Of a DNA stretch of 64,000 nucleotides, positions 1 through 11,033 are shown in pieces. The notes under the pieces are model-generated. The model saw only the letters and a program-made list of their open reading frames with translations. It had not been told where the DNA came from and did not search any database. The translations under genes were made by a program, and so were the position numbers. The first letter of the stretch is position 1. Each line of letters begins with the position of its first letter. The stretch is taken from positions 1,116,001-1,180,000 of the forward strand of contig JAHREC010000018.1 of assembly GCA_020081605.1 (NCBI GenBank). Reading direction: 5' to 3'. The stretch is from Albifimbria verrucaria. Lineage: Eukaryota; Ascomycota; Sordariomycetes; Hypocreales; Stachybotryaceae.

Positions 1-1318
1 TCGGCTTGGGCTCTGGCCGGCGCTCGTTCGTGAGTGGGGTATCATTGCTGCCAGTCAACGGATTCCTGATGCCCTTCTTCCATGGGGTCCTGCGGCCTCC
101 ATCATCACCATCCACGGCACCACGTCTCATATCCCAGCCTTGGTCTCGACCACCTTTGCCCTTCTGTTTCTCGTTTTGCAGGTGCTTCGCCTTGGTGCCG
201 TATTTCTTTTCCCAGATGGCCTGTCGAGCGCGCTGTCCACGACGTTTCTTGGGTGGCGCAACATCGACATCAGACGCAGATTCGGAACCGGAAATGTAGC
301 CACCCATCAGTGATGGGAGGAAGGTCGAGTCTCTGGCTGGGGCAGTCGCTTTTGCCTTCTTCTTTTTCTTGTCCTCGCCGCTGCTCTTTGCCTTCTTAGC
401 CGGCGGTGAAGACTCGCCTGCAGATTCGGCAGAGCCCTCAGACTCCTCGTCTGACTCTGCGCCCGATTCCTCCTCCGACGCAGACCCGGAGACTGAAATA
501 TCATCCAGGTTCACCGTCTCCTTTCCACGATACTTCTCGAGCAGTTCTTCGTCAAAGTCGTCTTCCTCATCAGAGGAAGCGCCCAGCAGATGATCGTACT
601 TGGAGATTTCAGACTCCTCGTCAGCCTCTGCCTCGCTATCAGCCTCCCCAACAGCAGGCCCTGGTTCGTCAACGTCGGAGCTGAAGCCTTCGAACTCGGA
701 CTCATCATCCCATTCCCCTTCGACCTCAGCAGGCTTATCCTCTGCAGGGGTGTTGGCTCCTTCTCAGCTTGAGCCTCCGCTACTTCCTTGGCCTCAATCT
801 TGCTTTTCCGCACCCTTTTGCCTTTTTCGGGTACAGGAACGTTGAGGATCTCGCATACACCAGCGATGGCGCGCTCAATGGCTTGCTTCACATTGGGACG
901 ATTGTATAGACCGCTTGTTACGTTGTGTAAAGCTACGCGTTCTTGCTCGGACAGCTCGGGCTTTGGGACTCCGGCGCGGATCTCATCTGGTAAGTCGGTG
1001 GATGCGGCGATGGATTTGACCTTTAAGAGAGACGAGTACAGATGCGCTTGGGCGGTTTGGTGCAGATCTAATGACTGAAAAAATGTTAGAGAGGCCCATG
1101 CAGGTAACAATTAGATTCAAAGCATTTTATACCTTTAGCACCGTGATTTCTCGCTCCAGTCTTTCCTTCTTGTCGGGCGTAATGTCGACCTCGTGGAGCC
1201 TCTTGCTGTAACGCTGTCGCTCGAAGCCCTTTGCGAGCTTCAGCGCTTTGGAAACATCTTCTCGAGACTTCTCGAGCTTTTCGTGGAGGCTGGCCTCGGA
1301 ACGCTTGCGCTTAGGCAT
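1..1318 (-). CDS. BUD22: BUD22-family ribosome biogenesis protein, C-terminus cut by window edge
   Basis: Nucleolar protein family needed for small-subunit rRNA processing in yeast (established for Bud22). The start is the ATG at 1318, giving MPKRKRSEASLHEKLEKS. Exon 1 is 1133-1318, with an intron at 1132-1075 (gtataa...ttcag). The N-terminal half is helical and charged, then comes a long Asp/Glu/Ser-rich tract, and the end is a basic block with GQRARQAIWEKKYG, the most diagnostic piece of the family. The frame is still open at base 1, so the stop lies outside. A one-base loss near 747-760 shifts the frame inside the acidic tract; both sides are clearly BUD22-like, so I read it as a sequencing indel. 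It is divergent from the dehydrogenase at 1725. Family assignment is good; function is taken from yeast. Confidence 0.82.
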
Positions 1319-1724
1319 TGTGATGGCTTTGTCGTGATGCTTCAACCTGTCGCAGACAAAAAGTTGGAAAAAGACGAGGCGCACGATTGGCGTGAGGTTT
1401 GACCGCACTGTATTTGGACTGTATGGCAGGCAGTTCCAGCGCGCTGTTTAGTAGCAGTGGCTAGCAATACAGAAAGATTTGGCACAGTGTGGACTTGGGA
1501 AAATCGAATAAGCAGATAAGATAAGGCTAAATAGCCTGCAGCAGCGTGTAAGTGCTTCTGGAAGCGCTGGGCCTTTAGCCTTGGTGGGGTGAAGCTCGCT
1601 GCGCGGGCACTTTGTCCGGAGTGATGATGCCGAGGAGTCATAGTATGTCGTAACCTATTCCTTTCACTACTCTTTTCTCATTTTTGGGTTTTCTGTCTTG
1701 GGATATCACAGTACAGTCTTTGAT
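1319..1724. promoter_or_regulatory. Shared promoter region between BUD22 and the dehydrogenase
   Basis: About 400 bases separate two divergent start codons (1318 minus, 1725 plus), so this interval must hold both promoters and 5' leaders. I see no recognisable factor site that I would defend. Confidence 0.5.
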
Positions 1725-2777
1725 ATGTCTTCTCAAGAGCAAACAAGCGTCTTCGATGCAGCCTCCCTCTTCAGGGTCGATGGCCTTGTAGCTTTGGTCA
1801 CTGGTGGTGGCACAGGTAGGTCCTAGGAGCCTCCCACCAATACAGAAGAGATATTTACGAATGTACCCGTAGGAATTGGCCTTATGATGGCACTGGCACT
1901 CGCCAAGAATGGCGCTTCTAAGGTCTACATTGCTGGCCGCCGCCTCGAGGTTCTTCAAAAAGCGGCAGCATCGGCAGGGCCCAATGTCATCCCACTTCAG
2001 TGCGACGTCACCTCTAAGAGCAGCCTGGCAGACGCGGTCAAACACATCGAGCAAGACGCCGGCTACCTGAACCTCCTGGTATGCAACTCGGGCATTGGCG
2101 GGCCTCAAGTTGCGCCCATCAAGCCCGAGACGACGCTGGACGAATGGGCGGACTCCAACTTTGCCCTGGAGATGGACGACTACATGAACACGTTCAAGGT
2201 CAACAGCGCTTCTGTGTGGTTCACATCCATGGCTTTCTTGAAGCTTTTGGACAAGGGCAACAAGAAAGGAAACGTCCAACAGAGCTCTCAGATCGTCGTG
2301 ACCAGCTCCATTGCGGCCTTCAACAAGAAAGCACCTGGAGGCTGGCCCTACGGCCAGTCCAAGGCCGCGGCGACGCTGGCGGTGAAACAACTCGCTGTGG
2401 CTCTGCCTCAATGGAATATTCGGTAAGCTGGCAGACCGAACAAGCCAATCATGCAAAATGCTGACACAATTGCCCCTGTAGAGCAAACTGCATCGCTCCT
2501 GGATGTAAGTCAAAGTACCTGACCATAAGTGTTCGGTTATTAACAGTTCCTAGTGTTCCCAAGCGAGATGTCGGAACCTATCGTGAAGCTCTTTGCCGGC
2601 GAGTCGGGCGAGCCCAGTGCTCTGCCTGCAGAGATGGTGCCTATGCGAAGAATGGGCGACGAGAAGGACATGGGCGGTACGATGCTGTACTTGGCTTCGA
2701 GAGCTGGTGCTTACTGCAATGGTGCCGTGATCCTCGTCGATGGAGGACGATTGGGCAACTTTCCTGCCACCAACTAA
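1725..2777 (+). CDS. Short-chain dehydrogenase/reductase (SDR)
   Basis: NAD(P)-dependent oxidoreductase of the classical SDR family; substrate unknown. Four exons: 1725-1815, 1873-2422, 2482-2504 and 2554-2777, with standard gt...ag introns (59, 59 or fewer bases). They total 888 bases, 295 residues, with no frame slip. The cofactor motif TGGGTGIG spans the first splice junction (about residues 26-33). The NSG motif follows in the middle, and the catalytic Ser lies near 175, then Tyr190 and Lys194 in YGQSK. The last junction uses the acceptor ending at 2553, which gives the family motif APGLFPSEM; the acceptor at 2546 would break the frame. The C-terminal VDGGR motif is typical. It is one of the very few genes here with an intact frame. 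Confidence 0.88.
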
Positions 2778-5700
2778 AGTTCGTGCGCAAAACAAAAATC
2801 AACAACAAACAAAGCATATGAATAGAGGATAAAGCTGTATGGCATATTTAGAAATAATGCCATTTGCATATCTCACGTTGGCTGCCAAGGACTTAGGGTC
2901 GGTGACCGGGCTGCGCAGCTCGTAGTCCGAGCTCCGTGTTCGGCCTGCGTTACACCTATGTCGCCGGCCCATGCCAATTGTCTCCCGCGGGACCATCCCC
3001 GCCAAGCCCCGGATTTCGCTGCTTGGGGTATCGGTGGGCCTGAGCTATTTCGATCTCGCAGCGACGTGAACAATGCCTGCCAACTAATTAATGTCGTGCT
3101 CGGGTATAGCATCGTGGGAATAAACCCAACATGGTTCAGCGTGAGGAAGCGTGGGTAACCGTGGATTGCCGTCTCGGATTTCCAACGCAGGCTCGACGTC
3201 GGAGATATGAATATCACGCAAGAGATAGCCAATTTTGGCTGCGTAACATGAAATGATAATACGCAACCAGGGGTATTTCCTAGGATATTACTAGAACATG
3301 GGCGAGGTCGAGACAGACTGCGTCTTATCCGAAGAGACGCCACTGCTTGCTTTGGCATCAGCTTAGAGAAGAATGCTTGGCCGACCCGCTTGTTTGGGGC
3401 GGTAACGCCTACAGTCGAGTAATACTGGAGATGAAGAGCTTATCTCACGGCAGCTGACACAGGCGTCCCGTAGAGTAAGGCCTTGCAAGAGCACGGCGCG
3501 GACCCGACATCTGCCCTACGAAACCCTCCAGTGTTACCAGCCCCGGGGACTCCACCCGGGGCCGGGCCATCTCATGCCGGGGACGGGACGCTCGGACCAC
3601 ACAAGCCCCGAACTGATGCTCTGCTCTGCTTTGCTCTGTGTTGGGTGCTTTGCATTAGGTGCTCTCCGTATGGACCATTGGGTTACAGTACCGTATAGGC
3701 AGGCAAGGGTGCGTCTCGCTCTAGGCATGCCGTCATAGAGTGGGAACGGTTATTTGGAAACAAAGTGGTCCTTTGCTGTTGCAGATCCCTTATGCCTGGC
3801 CGACGCAATCACGCATCTGCAGAGCAATTTCAGATTCTGACACAGAAAGAAAAAAAACAGCGCGGCTTTGCATTGCATGGCATGGCATGGCATGGCCCTG
3901 CAGGGCGAGGATGGCTGTTAATTACGGTTCCTCCCGATGGTGTCGCTGAGAAGCTGAGTAGCTGAGGGTTAGAATACCGAGCGACAACCGAGGCAATGCG
4001 CCAAGGGCCCTTTTACCTTTGATCGATTTATTAGTGTTCAGGTAGACCAGCTAGGGTGAGATAAGGCAAAGGCAAGGGACAGGCCTGGGGTTGATGACGG
4101 AGAGACTCCCACGTCCAATGAAGTGGGCTTCATGCAACAGGTGCCTTGCGATGGGTGAACCGTGCTGCTGGGGACGTGGTCTCGAGCTTTCACATGCCTG
4201 AGGCCGTCTCTATTGTCTGTTGTCTGTTGCATGGCGATCAGCACTGCAGAAACGAACAGCCCCCAATTGCTGTTGTTGACACAGGCTGACACATCCCCAA
4301 TACAGCCCCAAGAAACCTGATTCTAGATCCCCAGCAGGGTAGCGCCACCTGCGCAATGTCGTAGAAAGAGACGCTGCGACAGTTGGAGGTGATCACTCAG
4401 TTACACCAACACCACCCTCAGTGCTGGCCTGCAGCGACGGAGCAACGCCGACCGTGCAGAAGCACAACGGCGTGGTATGTCTCGCTTGGGACGACGCGAC
4501 AATTCTGTCAGCGACTTCAGGCCTTTCTCAGACCCCTAGTCGTAAGAACGCCATGTCAATTCTTTTTGGTTGTTTGCCCCAACAATAACAGTCTGTATTC
4601 TTATTCGCCTTCTCCCATCACCATCGGAGCCTCCTAATACCGCCGAGGAACGGCTCCTTGTCGCCGTCCCACATCCTGAATGGGCGTTTCCCTTTGCCTT
4701 TGGGAAGAAGCAGGTCCCCTGGTAGTATTATTATTATTTTTTACAAGGCACGCCACAGCCGCGACACCAAAAACGATGGAGAGAAAACCCGCGGGAAGGG
4801 CAACACACGCTCCGTTTCGTGTAAGCCGGGCCTGGCCTGGTCTGTTTGGCTGGATGCCTGCCGCCGTAGCCTCGCATCCCCATCCTCCATCCATGCGAGA
4901 ATGATTATTAGGTATGGCATCCGGAAACATGTACAGTGACTCGGGTCGTCCGTCATATGATTGTAGAGCTACAAGCCGCACAATGACACAAGCTCCAACC
5001 CCGCATATGGACGGGCCAACGAGCTGGACGCCCGATTTTAGGCCCAGGTCCGTTTCGCACCACAGACTCTGACGAACGGCAATTGTCATGGAGGGTAGCG
5101 AGTGGATGGCAGCTCTCCGTGGCGTTTCCTCACCGTGCCATGGCCCCTGGGAAGAGCTGGTGTAGCTGCTACCTCGTCATGCCTCTGGGCTCAGGCGTCG
5201 CGTGCCCATCTGGCTTGTCGCTTTTCTGTCGTCATATCTAGGATCCGGTCTGTTACTGTATGCTTATAACTCGAGTCTTTTGCATTCCCTCTCAACCGTT
5301 CAAAGGTCTCTTTTTCTCCATATCTGCAAAACTCAACTGATACGTCCGTCACTCTATTACACCTACACATCCAGGCCATCTCCCCTTTCTCCATCGCCAT
5401 CCCGGTTGCGTGGTGTAGATCCGACGCTTCTCCAAGTGTTGATCGCCCGTGTACCAGTACACCCTGCCCAGCCCGTCCCATCGCCATCCCCCTCCTCAGC
5501 TTGTACTAGCAACCAGCAGGCGTGTTCAATAGCCCAGGCCACCTGCATTCCTCAATTGCCTTTGGCTTTGGCACTGGCCCGTCTCACCATTGTCTTGAGC
5601 CGAGCTACCGTATACAACAGACCAAGCTGCTGCGACCCCGCAAACAACACCCCTCTTCCAGCAACCCCGCTGCTTGCTGTCTTGCGCGTCGACATATAGC

Positions 5701-6296
5701 ATCGCCGTCTCTGCTGCCCTCCTCTTCCTCTTCTTCATCTCCAAAGACGTCGATCCACTTCCTTGTGTAAGTCCATCTTTTCCCTCGTCCTTGTCGCCCG
5801 TCCTCGCCAACGCACGTTGCTCCTGGTCATCTCTCTTCAATTTCCACCAATCTCCGTCGAGCTGCGGAGTCGAGCCAGACGCAAGTCGGTAGTCTGAACT
5901 CCCTGCACTTCCCGACCGGGTCCACCCCCAACATCCAAGCTATCATCCAGCTCGGATTTCCCTCCCGACCGAGGTGAATACGCCCCGGATCTTGTCGGGT
6001 GCCTTTCTGGTCGAGGCAGGAATCCGAACTCGGCTATCATTGTCAATGCGTCGTTTCCCATTGCACCTAGCCGCTGATGACGCATCCTGTCGAGCGTGGC
6101 ATCCTCTCTGCACACTATATATCGAGCCGCTCCCGGCCGATGCATCATGGCAGGACCAATCCAGGCTGACCTATAGACAGTTACACCTTGAAACAGCGCC
6201 TATCTTACGCGCCCTCGATTCATCTGCAAGGTCGAGCTAGAAGCAAGACCTCGCCCCTCGCTATTCATAGTTAACATCATCAACTTATAAAACACA
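2778..6296. other. Long spacer and probable 5' leader of the carrier gene
   Basis: 3.5 kb without a supported gene. Open frames of up to 165 codons on both strands have no family motif and look like chance. A short pentamer repeat (catgg) lies at about 3878-3897. The last 1 kb is pyrimidine-rich with scattered upstream ATGs, as expected of a long promoter or leader for the gene at 6297. Confidence 0.4.
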
Positions 6297-7348
6297 ATGA
6301 CATCCGGCAGTCTTAAGCAAGCCGCTGAGTCGGCCCGCGCAAGGACCGGCGAAGTCTTCAACAGGGCCAAGAATGATTCTTCTGCTCTGGCATCGGACAT
6401 CCTCCACGCGCCTGCCATGCGCGCTGCGCTGCCGTTCATCAACGGAGGCATCAGCGGCATGGTGGCCACCAGTGTCATCCAACCCGTCGACATGATCAAG
6501 GTGCGAATCCAGCTGGCTGGCGAGGGTACATCAGGTGGACCCAAGCCCACCCCTATCCGTCACCCGTCAAATCATTGCCAGCGGCAAGGTTTTGGATCTG
6601 TACACTGGTCTATCGGCGGGCCTTCTGCGACAGGCCGTCTACACCACTGCCCGCTTGGGCTTCTTCGACACCTTTATGGGCTCACTCTCTGCGCGCGCCA
6701 AGGACCAAGGCAGGCAAGTGGGCTTCAAAGAGCGCGCCACGGCCGGTCTAGCAGCAGGAGGTATTGCTGCCATGTTCGGCAACCCTGCGGATCTGGCTCT
6801 CATTCGCATGCAGAGTGACGGTCTGAAGCCTTTGGCAGAGCGAAAGAACTACAAGTCCGTCATCGATGCACTTACATCGATTGCCCGAAGCGAGGGTGTC
6901 GGCGCCCTGTGGGCTGGTGCCGCGCCAACTGTGGTTCGCGCCATGGCTCTCAACTTTGGACAGCTTGCCTTCTTCAGCGAGGCCAAGGTTCAGCTCAAGG
7001 CCAACACCGACCTATCTGCCCGTGCTCAGACCCTGAGCGCGAGCGCCATTGCAGGTTTCTTTGCCAGTTTCTTCAGCTTGCCTTTCGACTTTGTAAAGAC
7101 TAGGCTGCAAAAGCAACAAAAGGGTCCCGATGGCAAGGTACCGTACAAGGGCATGGCAGACTGTTTCGTCAAGGTGGCCAAGCAAGAAGGAATCATGAGA
7201 TTCTACCGCGGATTCGGCACGTACTATGTGCGCATCGCACCCCACGCGTAAGTGAAACCTCGAGAACGAAAAGATGGCAAACGCTAACTCATGACACAGC
7301 ATGGTAACCCTGATCGTCGCCGACTACCTGGGCTGGTTGACGAAGTAA
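6297..7348 (+). CDS. Mitochondrial carrier, 2-oxoglutarate/malate type
   Basis: Inner-membrane solute carrier (SLC25 family), probably exchanging 2-oxoglutarate for malate. It has three repeats, each with the signature: PVDMIKVR (about residue 63), PADLALIR and PFDFVKTR. Exon 1 is 6297-7247, the intron 7248-7299 (gtaagt...acag), and the last exon ends in a Gly-Trp-Leu-Thr-Lys tail. The atypical second signature (PADLALIRM) and the RAMALNFGQLAFFSEAK stretch resemble the SLC25A11 branch. The frame slips by one extra base in a C-run at about 6541-6555 (KPTP then SVTRQ). Removing one base gives exactly 332 codons. The preceding protein is uninterrupted, so the slip is probably an assembly error. 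The exact substrate is inferred. Confidence 0.85.
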
Positions 7349-7746
7349 TCGCAGCGACATCTCATCGAGTGTTATAGGCGTTCTGGCGGGTTTCGTTTGC
7401 ACGGGTGTTGGTAGGATACCACATGGCGACAGGGAGGCATACTGCGCGGGCAGATACCCTGTTGCTCAGTCTTTTAGCAGCGGTTCAGATAGGAATCACT
7501 CAACGATCCATTTTGTTGGCAAAGCTCTGCATCCCCGCGCGTGAAAGTGAAGATGAGGCAAAAAGAAGAAATGCGGAACGCGGTCATGATGCCACCGAGC
7601 CTTGCATGGTCTTGCAGATGGGCGAATCACGTGTAAGAGTTCCAGATGCCCTCGGAGCTCCACACCACGAAACAACGGGTCGTGGTGATACATGCAGTTC
7701 ACGGCAGCAAAGCGAAATGAACCTCACGAGGGCAAAAAACAAGGCG
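7349..7746. other. Spacer downstream of the carrier
   Basis: About 400 bases, presumably the carrier 3' end plus flank of the tRNA-His. The 117-codon open frame across it has no recognisable feature. Confidence 0.3.
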
Positions 7747-7836
7747 TGCCCGGACTGAGATTCGAACTCAGGTTTCTGCGGCATCAGAATTTGATGGACC
7801 ACAACACAGTGTCCTAACCAACTAGACGATCCGAGC
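7747..7836 (-). tRNA. tRNA-His (GTG) with a 17-nt intron
   Basis: On minus the acceptor arm GCTCGGA pairs with TCCGGGC (one G-T), the D stem is GTCT/GGAC, the anticodon stem is CTGTG/CGCAG, and the T arm contains GTTCGAATC. The loop TTGTGG carries anticodon GTG, then about 17 bases of intron, then the last loop C. The intron sits after position 37, the standard place for nuclear tRNA introns. Discriminator base is A. Confidence 0.9.
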
Positions 7837-8606
7837 CACTGGCTTGTGAGGCCGATATGCTGGACGGGGACCTCAATCCACTCATCTAGGCACCCTGGTC
7901 CCAAGAGCCGAGGTGTAGCCCACACGGCATATATGCGCCTGGTTCAATTGGCTAATGGCAGGCGGCATGGTATTATGTGTTGTAATGTTAATTGCGGTGT
8001 CTGCGGCTGTTTGAAGCTTTCAAACGTGGCAGGCTAGCAAGGCAAGTGGGTAGCAGCTGTGAAGACGTAGGTTCCTCGGAGAACAAGAACCGATAAATAC
8101 TAGAATTAATTATATTCGGATTAAATCTTGATATAATCAGAATAATTATATGAACATTTCTTGACATAATTTTCCAAGGAAATACTGTATTTTTCTCTAA
8201 TGTTTTACCAAAAGGAATCTAAGGCATCTTCTGCTTGCTCTTCACTTGTAAAACTTCTCTCCACTCTAATCCCAGACAAAATCGCGACGACACGTCGTGT
8301 GGACGGAAATGGACAAGTCGATAGTGGAAACTCTCCACGCTCATATTTCCGTATCAAGTATGCGTCCTCCTTTTCCCACGATGCCGTCAGTCTCTAGCTT
8401 TAGTATTCGCGTGGTTTACATTTGTGTGATTCATAAACGACGTCAGCTCAGAAATGCCGCGACCACCACCCTTCTATGAGACTTTCTTTGTACTGGGACG
8501 TCTTCCATCAATGAACTTTCGACTCATAGCGCATGATTCCAAGAGCGTCGCCTTCTCTAGATTATCTGACAATGTTTATGTTGATCGGATTGGGATAAGG
8601 CGTAAG
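7837..8606. other. AT-rich spacer
   Basis: Includes an AT-rich stretch around 8095-8190. No gene or RNA recognised; it ends at the stop codon of the HET gene. Confidence 0.3.
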
Positions 8607-10562
8607 TTAGTAAACATGAAATTCTTCAGGTGCCGGATTTGTTTGGAGAAACTCCCCGTACATGATTCCATCAACGTATGCATCCCCAGCAAACACAAAG
8701 CCTGTACCTATGCCTCTCTTTCTCAAAATGATGGGGGTCTTCATGCCCTTTATTAAAGTCACAACATCACCGACTTGCAACGATACGTGACCAAGCCCCA
8801 ACATGGTTTTCTTCGTTTTGAACAGAGTTCTTCTGCGATTCGTGACTCCAATGTCGGAGACGAAATGTCTCTCGACGAACTGGAGCTGTTTTTCAAGACT
8901 TCCAAGCTCAGCCATGATACCTGGTGGATGTGTGCCACCTCGTATAAAGTTCAATTGGCTTTCTGTTAGCGTGTCGGCTTGGACTTGCTCCCGACGGAAT
9001 AATTGGCGAATCAACTGAGCAACCTCCTCAGTTACAAACTCACGACGAAAAGACGGGAACAACAGAGTATAGTCCCTTAGTACGGTACGCCAGACGTAGT
9101 CCTCTGATGGTCCTGACTCCGTCCGCAACCCAGCAAACTCCCGGATGGAACTTAGCCACGACTCAGTCTCTGCGCGTCTGGAACCTCCCAATACACCAGG
9201 TTTAACCCATTCCGGAGGTTTCATTACATCCGTGATTACATCAACGAAGTGTCCCTCAAGGTGTAGGACGGATACGTCTCCATTTCCGTCGAGTTGAATT
9301 GGCCGGGGTACTTCCCTCCCAGCATAGCATCAAAGACTCTGCCGGTACTGTACGAGATGGAGTATACCTGTACTCCGCGTTTGCCCATCTCCCTCCAATC
9401 GGGCACCCAACTAGGCATCGCTGTCTCTGCCTTTTAGGAACACACCAATCCAGCTTGAAGAACCCTACTGGTTCAGCAAGCATGGCTCTTGTAAGTATTG
9501 TAAATACTTGTTCAAGTGTTTGCCCATAGTCAACCGTAAGCATCCCTCGACTCTCGCTGTTTAAAACACCCATAAGTCCAAATGCGAAGTCTCGGGGTCT
9601 GAGGCCGAGTAGTGAGGTCTATCCAATACGGAAGAAGGATCGAACAGGATATCCTGGATAAATATGTCTTGCTCGGAAGTTCTCTGCCGACGCATAGTTA
9701 TAGACTTGATATCGTACGATATACCAGGAATGATCTGGTTGCTCCTATATTCCTGGTGAACCCTATAAAGGTCGTTATTGACACAATATCGTATAGCGCA
9801 AAATGTCCTGTCGAAATCGTTGAACAATACGCTCTTCTGGCCACACATGATTGATATCTCTTGAGCGAGAGCTATTTCCTGGATGATCCATATGCGGTGC
9901 CAGTAGTCCCGCTGTAAGATATCACGTATACCCTCAACGACATCTCTAGCATGTGCTTGCTCATCGTTCAACATGTCGTACAAGAGACGAGCGAATTCCG
10001 AGGCTCCGGGTATATTCTGGTCATCTGGCCAACGAGGAGAGCGGGCCTTGAGGTAATCACGGATCTCATCATTGGGCACATCTTGGTGCCAGATGTCCCT
10101 AGAGGGCACATTTGGCGCTCGTGACCCAATCTTAGCAATCCACGCCATTGCTTGATCAGTCGCTTTGGAGCCCAAGCCGAGCCACGAATACACAAGCTTG
10201 GCGTTGCCGTAGATTTCGTCCATCACCCGAACCTGGGCTTGCTTTTCTTCCATATCTGACTGATTAATGCATATTCCATCTGCCCAAAGCCACAACCCGA
10301 CACTTTGTGCTTGAAGTTCCTGTAGGCAATAGTACAGGTTACGACCGATTGGAAAAGTGTGGCCATTGACCAATATTTTTACTACGTCTTGCATATGCCC
10401 CCATGTATATGATACTGCTGCATAGTGTATATCATGATCTCGTGATTTACGCTGGAGTTCGAGCGCAAGGGTTGGCTCAGAACCTTGGCCCTCACTCCCG
10501 TTGTCGATGAAGCGCATGAGTCTGAACTCATGTTTCTGGAGGTCGAGCTCTTCATATGGCAT
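8607..10562 (-). CDS. HET-domain protein (heterokaryon incompatibility family)
   Basis: Member of the fungal HET family, whose studied members trigger cell death after fusion of unlike strains; for this copy that role is inferred. I chose the ATG at 10562 (MPYEELDLQKHEFRL) because family members begin this way; an upstream in-frame ATG at 10706 adds unrelated sequence. The three HET blocks are present: AVSYTWGH, LWLWADGICINQ and YWHRIWIIQE. A later block reads RPRDFAFGLMGVL, then LPSWVPDW-like MPSWVPDW. Three frame slips, each one base short, occur near 9611-9624, 9430-9436 (A-run) and 9311-9321 (G-run). Correcting all three gives 652 codons. They may be sequencing indels, as elsewhere, but HET genes also decay in nature, so an inactive allele is possible. 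Divergent from RAD4. Confidence 0.85.
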
Positions 10563-11033
10563 CGTTGTATGAGCGAGTCCTCTATCGATGTGTGTATGAT
10601 GATTATGAAGAAGGGGTTGTTCAGACCATTCGGCCACTGATAGGCATGCTCCATACTCCATACTCCATGCGCATAGTCGGGTAAACAAGCCACGTGTCTG
10701 GAGCATCGATACTGACTGAGTCTGTACTGTTACTGCTTCAGTCCAGTAGCAGTAGTGTAATCATCCTCAATTAGCAATTTATTTAGCAAAATGGCTCTTT
10801 GCCAACATCCAAATTACCCATGGAACCGAAACCAGCGTTGTCCCGCAGTGCATGGCTGGTGTAATGGGGTAAAGTGAGAAGCTAATCATCACGTGACTAC
10901 GCGCCAGCATGCTCGCGTCGAGATAACGCATCAAGTAATCTCTGTATGGAGTCAAGATATGACGTCCTGACCCAGATTCGTGATCCACTCACTTGCACAC
11001 TTTCTTTCATACACCACTGTTGAATATGTAACT
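10563..11033. promoter_or_regulatory. Shared promoter region of the HET gene and RAD4
   Basis: 470 bases between two divergent starts (10562 minus, 11034 plus). No specific site recognised. Confidence 0.4.

Noticed and set aside
10563..10706. Longer N-terminus for the HET protein from the ATG at 10706
   Set aside because: The added 48 residues show no family similarity; MPYEELDLQKHEFRL at 10562 is the usual kind of start.
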